This document shows, piece by piece, positions 5,767 through 6,975 of a stretch of DNA of 6,975 nucleotides (positions are counted from its first letter, which is position 1; every line of letters starts with the position of its first letter). A program made the position numbers and the translations under genes. The notes beneath the pieces are model-generated. The model did not search any database, was not told the DNA's origin, and was given only the letters and a program-made list of their open reading frames with translations. Origin of the DNA: E44-bin32 sp041573795 (GTDB lineage: Bacteria > Chloroflexota > Anaerolineae > Anaerolineales > E44-bin32); assembly GCA_041573795.1 (NCBI GenBank), contig JBFFQB010000132.1:1-6975 (forward strand). The letters are read 5' to 3'.

Positions 5767-6645
5767 TCACGACTTGCGGTTTTGCCGTAGTATATCCCGG
5801 AACTTTGGTGATAATTTAGCAATGATCGGTGAAGGCTTTGCGGGCTGCCAGCGCCGGATCGCCTCTTTTACACTCCCAGGCCAAACTTGCTCGGAGTGCA
5901 CAACCGTCCCAGGTTTATCGATGCTCTCCAAAACATGTAATGCCTCTTCTAAAATTGTACGCTGCATGGCCTTATCACCGGGCTGCCCGAAGGCGTGCCC
6001 GAAAGGGAATTCGACAGCAAGTGTACGTGGGGTTCCGATTTTCTCCGCCCAATAGGGCATTGGGGTGATGAGAAGGGTGCTCAACCCAGCTGATTCCAGG
6101 GTGCGGGCCAACACGGGCACGTTGAGGGCACAATCCGGTCAAGCCGGGGTGAGGAGCACGCAATGAACCCCTTCATTTAGGAATGCTCGTGCAACTTGTG
6201 GTCCCTGGACTTTTTCCCATCCACGGACATCGGGTGGGTAGCCTTGATAACCCATAAAGGCGTAGTGTTCCTCGGCAAGGGCACCAATTTTCCCAGCATC
6301 AACCTGCTCCTGCATTCGATGGATAGGGAGAAGGATGTTGAAGTCTGCTTCAATATCGTGTGTATTCAAGTGTAGGTGACTGACACCGATATCATCCTGA
6401 GCTACCTCTACAGGAATGACACGATAGCTGGGATCACCCCAAGTGGGCTCCGCTTGCTCCCGCGCGAGATCGAATGGTTCCTGCACGTCCTTCAAAAAAA
6501 GCCCGCCAGAGGTGAGTAATCCGAATTTAGATTTACTTACCGGTCTGGGCATAGGCGTCCAGGGTATCGGATGAAGGGGTTGGCGCTCATTCATCTTGTA
6601 GAAGGTCGCAACGATTCGTGGCAGGTACTTAAAGCTGTCAACCAT
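5767..6645 (-). CDS. predicted selenocysteine-containing GrdB-like (glycine/betaine/proline reductase B family) protein
   Basis: The frame runs through an in-frame TGA at 6139-6141 to a TGA stop at 5767-5769, giving 292 residues if the internal UGA is read as selenocysteine 169. Both sides belong to one family. The N-terminal part has DDIGVSHLHLN followed by a G-IG segment, and the C-terminal part has TPRTLAVEFPFGHAFGQPGD, both recognisable in glycine/sarcosine/betaine reductase selenoprotein B relatives. In Cys-containing relatives the junction reads CPxC followed by a helix resembling ARTLESAG; here it is UGA-Pro-Asp-Cys172, so the UGA replaces the first redox Cys. A SECIS-like hairpin follows. 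I start at the ATG at 6643-6645 because AAGGTG (6653-6658) is 7 bases away; the ATG at 6649-6651 is only one base from it. A thiol/selenol redox role is inferred. No reductase partner genes are nearby, so amino-acid reduction itself is not shown. The alternative is a nonsense mutation. Confidence 0.8.
6101..6131 (-). promoter_or_regulatory. candidate bacterial SECIS hairpin
   Basis: In mRNA sense, counting U of the UGA as 1, bases 11-41 can fold with GUGC (11-14) pairing GCAC (38-41) and UCAAC (17-21) pairing GUUGG (30-34), separated by a small C-rich internal loop. The apical loop (22-29) begins with G, 18 bases after the UGA. Spacing, loop size and the G at the loop start fit the general description of bacterial SECIS elements. 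The stem is modest and I have no folding energy. Confidence 0.5.
6139..6141 (-). other. in-frame UGA, predicted selenocysteine codon
   Basis: This TGA interrupts an otherwise continuous family match and lies three residues before Cys172, forming a U-x-x-C redox motif. UGA is not generally reassigned in this DNA: the EcfA1 gene ends with a TGA inside an ATGA overlap, as expected for a normal stop. Confidence 0.75.
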
Positions 6646-6651
6646 TCTCAT

Positions 6652-6716
6652 TCACCTTGCAACATCCTTGATCCAATCTGACCCATACATAAGCGGGGAT
6701 ATCCCCAAAATCGCCT
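6652..6716. other. short intergenic segment with 12-base palindrome
   Basis: The 65-plus bases between the phosphodiesterase remnant and the GrdB-like gene contain the perfect palindrome GGGGATATCCCC at 6695-6706. No T-run follows in the minus direction and I see no convincing promoter, so the two reading frames may be co-transcribed. Confidence 0.35.
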
Positions 6717-6975
6717 TCATTGGGGACGTCGCCCTAAAGCTTGTGCGGTCTGACCGGGGTGATCGCTCAGCAGAGCGTCACATCCTACTAAGCGGTATAG
6801 CGCAACCCGGGCTTCAGGGATGGGTTCGTGTGGAAGATTGGGCCATGCTGCAGCGGCATTATAGGAGCGTAGTTGCTCAAAGGACTGCGCTGATACATAG
6901 CCGACGCCATCGGTTGTCCGCTCAAGTGTTGGGTCGTGGATGCACAGAAAAGCTCCATCAGAGCTAACTTGCACA
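6717..6975 (-). pseudogene. glycerophosphodiester phosphodiesterase remnant, internally deleted, cut by the window edge
   Basis: The visible frame enters from the right edge and ends at TGA 6717-6719. The first 55 visible residues match the N-terminal half of glycerophosphodiester phosphodiesterase: VQVSSDG, then IHDPTLERTTDGVG with the metal/catalytic His-Asp, then EPIP, where the family has its PIPTLEE segment. The sequence then passes directly (near 6810) into VALYRLVGCDALLSDHPGQ, which resembles the family's extreme C terminus (a VDGIITDRP-like strand and final helix). The intervening barrel strands, normally about 140-170 residues with the other acidic and lysine active-site residues, are absent. 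An intact enzyme would hydrolyse glycerophosphodiesters to glycerol-3-phosphate and an alcohol; this product should not. The GTG near 6974 is probably an internal Val codon. A small chance remains that the tail is a chance match. Confidence 0.6.

Noticed and set aside
5767..5769. The terminal TGA as a second selenocysteine codon
   Set aside because: The translation beyond it loses family character, no redox motif follows, and the protein already ends at a sensible length.
6494..6500. T7 run inside the GrdB-like gene as a recoding site
   Set aside because: It encodes family-consistent residues in the zero frame, and nothing in the other frames continues the family match.
6139..6651. A stand-alone 170-residue protein ending at the TGA, with a separate second gene at 5767-6120
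   Set aside because: Both are in one frame, belong to one family in the right order, and the second would start at a GTG with no ribosome binding site just after the redox Cys. A single selenoprotein explains both better.
1..6975. Use of a genetic code with UGA as Trp
   Set aside because: Other genes use UGG for Trp and at least one ends on TGA in a classic ATGA overlap; only one UGA is internal, and it is at a Cys position.

Overview
The window looks like chromosomal DNA from an anaerobic or facultative bacterium, most likely Chloroflexota (Anaerolineae-like). This is inferred from the gene mix: a vitamin-type ECF transporter operon with a PfkB sugar kinase, a soluble squalene/phytoene synthase, a GrdB-like redox protein and a short two-helix membrane protein. 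No rRNA, tRNA, phage gene or transposase gives a firmer placement, and the assignment is soft. I saw no CRISPR array or insertion sequence.

Layout. On the plus strand, 113-460 encodes a small membrane protein behind a good sigma70-type promoter at 11-39. Everything else is on the minus strand, so transcription runs from right to left. From the right edge: a glycerophosphodiester phosphodiesterase remnant (6717-6975, cut by the edge, apparently lacking its middle); a GrdB-like protein (5767-6645) that reads through an in-frame UGA; a squalene/phytoene synthase family gene with a TTG start (4796-5617); then a five-gene operon: ECF S component (4107-4673), EcfT (3223-4002), two EcfA ATPases (2386-3222 and 1586-2389) and a PfkB-family kinase (615-1577).

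How the genes work together. The S component should bind a small substrate, EcfT couples it to the EcfA heterodimer that supplies ATP hydrolysis, and the kinase would phosphorylate the imported compound and trap it inside. The substrate cannot be read from the sequence. The tight packing (an abutting stop/start, a 4-base ATGA overlap, an 8-base gap) argues for one transcript, started at a promoter near 4708-4736 with a strong ribosome binding site before the S component. A 20-bp hairpin lies between the S gene and the T gene.

The most notable item is the gene at 5767-6645. Two reading frames that would normally be called as separate short proteins are in the same frame, split only by a UGA that falls exactly where GrdB-like relatives have the first Cys of a CPxC redox motif (here UGA-Pro-Asp-Cys). 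A hairpin of the right size and spacing for a bacterial SECIS element follows. I interpret it as an unannotated selenocysteine protein. Secondary items are a degenerate ABC signature in one EcfA subunit, a U-UUU-UUU slippery heptamer placed so that a -1 shift would fuse the two ATPases, and an Asn in place of the first Asp of the second aspartate motif of the squalene/phytoene synthase.
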